This document shows, one piece after another, positions 62,747-64,000 of a stretch of DNA of 64,000 nucleotides (the stretch's first letter is position 1; each line of letters opens with the position of its first letter). Under the pieces are notes generated by a model. It saw nothing but the letters and a program-made list of their open reading frames with translations. It was not told the DNA's origin and made no database searches. The DNA is taken from assembly GCF_003044275.1 (NCBI RefSeq), contig NZ_PZPL01000001.1, forward strand, positions 2,046,001 through 2,110,000, in the 5' to 3' direction. The translations under genes were made by a program, and so were the position numbers. Source of the stretch: Rathayibacter caricis DSM 15933. Lineage in GTDB: Bacteria > Actinomycetota > Actinomycetes > Actinomycetales > Microbacteriaceae.

Positions 62747-63634
62747 ATGTCGATCTTCCTCACCAAGGACTCCAAGGTCATCGTCCAGGGCATCACCGGC
62801 GGCGAGGGCACCAAGCACACCGCGCTGATGCTCAAGGCCGGGACCAACATCGTCGGCGGCGTGAACGCGCGCAAGGCCGGCACGACCGTCACCCACGGCG
62901 ACGTCGAGCTGCCCGTCTTCGGCACCGTCAAGGAGGCCATCGAGGCCACCGGTGCCGACGTCTCCATCGCGTTCGTCCCGCCCGCCTTCTCGAAGGACGC
63001 CGTCATCGAGGCGATCGACGCCGAGATCGGCCTCCTCGTCGTCATCACCGAGGGCATCCCGGTGCAGGACTCGGCCGAGTTCTGGGCGTACGCGCAGGAG
63101 AAGGGGAACAAGACCCGCATCATCGGCCCGAACTGCCCCGGCATCATCACGCCGGGCGAGTCGCTCGTGGGCATCACCCCCGCGACGATCACGGGCAAGG
63201 GCCCCATCGGCCTCGTCTCGAAGTCGGGCACCCTGACCTACCAGATGATGTACGAGCTGCGCGACCTCGGCTTCTCGACCGCCATCGGCATCGGCGGCGA
63301 CCCGATCATCGGCACGACGCACATCGATGCGCTCGCCGCGTTCGAGGCCGACCCCGAGACCAAGGCGATCGTCATGATCGGCGAGATCGGCGGCGACGCC
63401 GAGGAGCGCGCGGCCGACTTCATCAAGGCGAACGTCACCAAGCCGGTCGTCGGCTACGTGGCGGGCTTCACGGCTCCCGAGGGCAAGACGATGGGCCACG
63501 CCGGCGCCATCGTCTCGGGCTCCGCGGGCACCGCGCAGGCCAAGAAGGAGGCCCTCGAGGCCGCGGGCGTGAAGGTCGGCAAGACGCCGTCCGAGACCGC
63601 CGCGCTGCTGCGCGAGGTCTACGCGTCGCTGTAG
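62747..63634 (+). CDS. sucD: Succinate-CoA ligase [ADP-forming] alpha subunit
   Basis: SucD binds CoA and carries the phospho-histidine intermediate, His251 in [13 protein letters not shown]. The N-terminal Rossmann motif is [18 protein letters not shown], and the central [12 protein letters not shown] and [13 protein letters not shown] segments are diagnostic. It is 295 residues, typical, and follows sucC by 34 bp in the same operon, ending with a strong terminator. Confidence 0.97.
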   Translation: MSIFLTKDSKVIVQGITGGEGTKHTALMLKAGTNIVGGVNARKAGTTVTHGDVELPVFGTVKEAIEATGADVSIAFVPPAFSKDAVIEAIDAEIGLLVVITEGIPVQDSAEFWAYAQEKGNKTRIIGPNCPGIITPGESLVGITPATITGKGPIGLVSKSGTLTYQMMYELRDLGFSTAIGIGGDPIIGTTHIDALAAFEADPETKAIVMIGEIGGDAEERAADFIKANVTKPVVGYVAGFTAPEGKTMGHAGAIVSGSAGTAQAKKEALEAAGVKVGKTPSETAALLREVYASL

Positions 63635-63647
63635 CCACTGGCGCGTC

Positions 63648-63692
63648 CGAACGGGCGGGATCCGCTGCTCCGGCAGCGATCCCGCCCGTTCG
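63648..63692 (+). terminator. Terminator after sucCD
   Basis: CGAACGGGCGGGAT (63648-63661) pairs with ATCCCGCCCGTTCG (63679-63692). An inner stem CGCTGC/GCAGCG (63663-63668, 63673-63678) has loop TCCG, and one C is bulged. It lies 14 nt after the sucD stop. Confidence 0.85.
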
Positions 63693-63704
63693 CGCGTTCC
63701 GGGG

Positions 63705-63710
63705 TACCGT
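63705..63710 (+). promoter_or_regulatory. Leaderless promoter -10 of the final gene
   Basis: TACCGT is followed by 6 nt and the GTG at 63717, with no ribosome site. Confidence 0.45.
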
Positions 63711-63716
63711 CGCGGT

Positions 63717-64000
63717 GTGACCCGCAGACTCGGCCTCGACTTCCTCACCTTCGTCCCGTATCCGGAGGGGCCCGAGCAGCCGGGCGACGCCGCGCGCAGC
63801 CTGGAGGACGGGCTCGCCCTCTTCGAGCTCGCCGAGGAGCTCGGCTACGGCACCGGCTGGGTGCGGGTGCGCCACTTCGAGCGCTTCCTGGCCTCGCCGA
63901 TGACCTTCTTCGCGGCCGCCTCGCAGCGCACGCGGCGCCTCCGCCTGGGCACCGCCGTCATCGGCGCGCGCTACGAGGCGCCGATCCGCCTCGCCGAGGA
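63717..64000 (+). CDS. LLM-class flavin-dependent oxidoreductase, 3'-truncated by window edge
   Basis: About 94 residues are visible, starting TRRLGLDFLTFVPYPEGPEQ. The pattern of an opening beta strand, DGLALFELAEELGYGTGWVR followed by VRHFERF, and then MTFFAAASQRTRRLRLGTAV with IGARYEAPIRLAE, is the N-terminal barrel of bacterial-luciferase-like monooxygenases. The GTG is 6 nt after a -10 box and follows the sucCD terminator, so it is a separate transcription unit. Substrate cannot be judged from this fragment. Confidence 0.8.
   Translation, partial: MTRRLGLDFLTFVPYPEGPEQPGDAARSLEDGLALFELAEELGYGTGWVRVRHFERFLASPMTFFAAASQRTRRLRLGTAVIGARYEAPIRLAE

Overview
The window is high-GC, densely coding DNA from an actinomycete, most likely a member of the Microbacteriaceae (a Rathayibacter/Clavibacter/Curtobacterium-like organism). 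The evidence is the gene order infA-rpmJ-rpsM-rpsK-rpoA-rplQ-truA-rplM-rpsI-glmM-coaA-glmS-acpS-alr-tsaE-tsaB-rimI-tsaD, the guaB/guaB3/guaA trio, CIRCE-controlled groES, frequent GTG starts, and many TANNNT -10 boxes placed 6-8 nt before start codons (leaderless transcription). I found no rRNA, tRNA, CRISPR, transposase or prophage gene. This is core chromosome with a few accessory patches. Genus-level assignment is inference.

Layout. 1-4603: end of ptsI (enzyme I) followed by the mannitol genes mtlA (IICB), mtlF (IIA) and mtlD, which import mannitol and convert it to fructose-6-P. 4691-5404: signal peptidase I. 5674-8845: infA-rpmJ-rpsM-rpsK-rpoA-rplQ. 9012-11060: truA bracketed by two related small lipoproteins. 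11268-12253: rplM-rpsI. 12309-18201: envelope and cofactor genes glmM, coaA, glmS, acpS and alr. 18194-20857: the t6A tRNA-modification genes tsaE, tsaB and tsaD with rimI. 20956-22195: three related small DUF4190-type membrane proteins. 22192-25007: a THUMP-like methyltransferase, groES with two CIRCE operators, and a RarD transporter.

25174-39230 holds two importers. The branched-chain amino-acid-type system has livK at 25174 and livHMGF at 34959-39230. A galactoside locus lies between them: GH42 beta-galactosidase divergent from a sugar-binding lipoprotein, two permeases and a LacI regulator, with two LacI-like operators. LivH carries an unusual secreted beta-domain at its N-terminus.

39642-49927 is organised around GMP synthesis: guaB, guaB3 (catalytic Cys replaced by Ser) and guaA. 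Interspersed are a LysE exporter with a divergent Lrp regulator, an AbiEi/nuclease-like gene bracketed by two 66-bp palindromic repeats, a two-gene Kef/Kht-type K+/H+ antiporter, SURF1 and a DUF3817 protein. 49993-61405 contains lipid and stress functions: an HGSNAT/DUF418-type membrane protein, a Bax-inhibitor-like protein, GDPD, two PAP2 proteins, UvrD/PcrA helicase, acyl-CoA ligase, universal stress protein, an MpaB-like oxygenase and two small unknowns. 61549-64000: sucCD and the start of a luciferase-like oxidoreductase.

The most unusual material is non-coding or architectural: several unrelated palindromic intergenic elements, one of which forms the C-terminus of a gene; a 19-bp tandem repeat; a promoter/leader block shared by infA and rplM; a probable ATT start for guaA; and the LivH fusion. 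I saw no convincing new multi-gene defence or metabolic system. The best candidate for a second look is the repeat-bracketed AbiEi/nuclease-like gene at 43707-44696.
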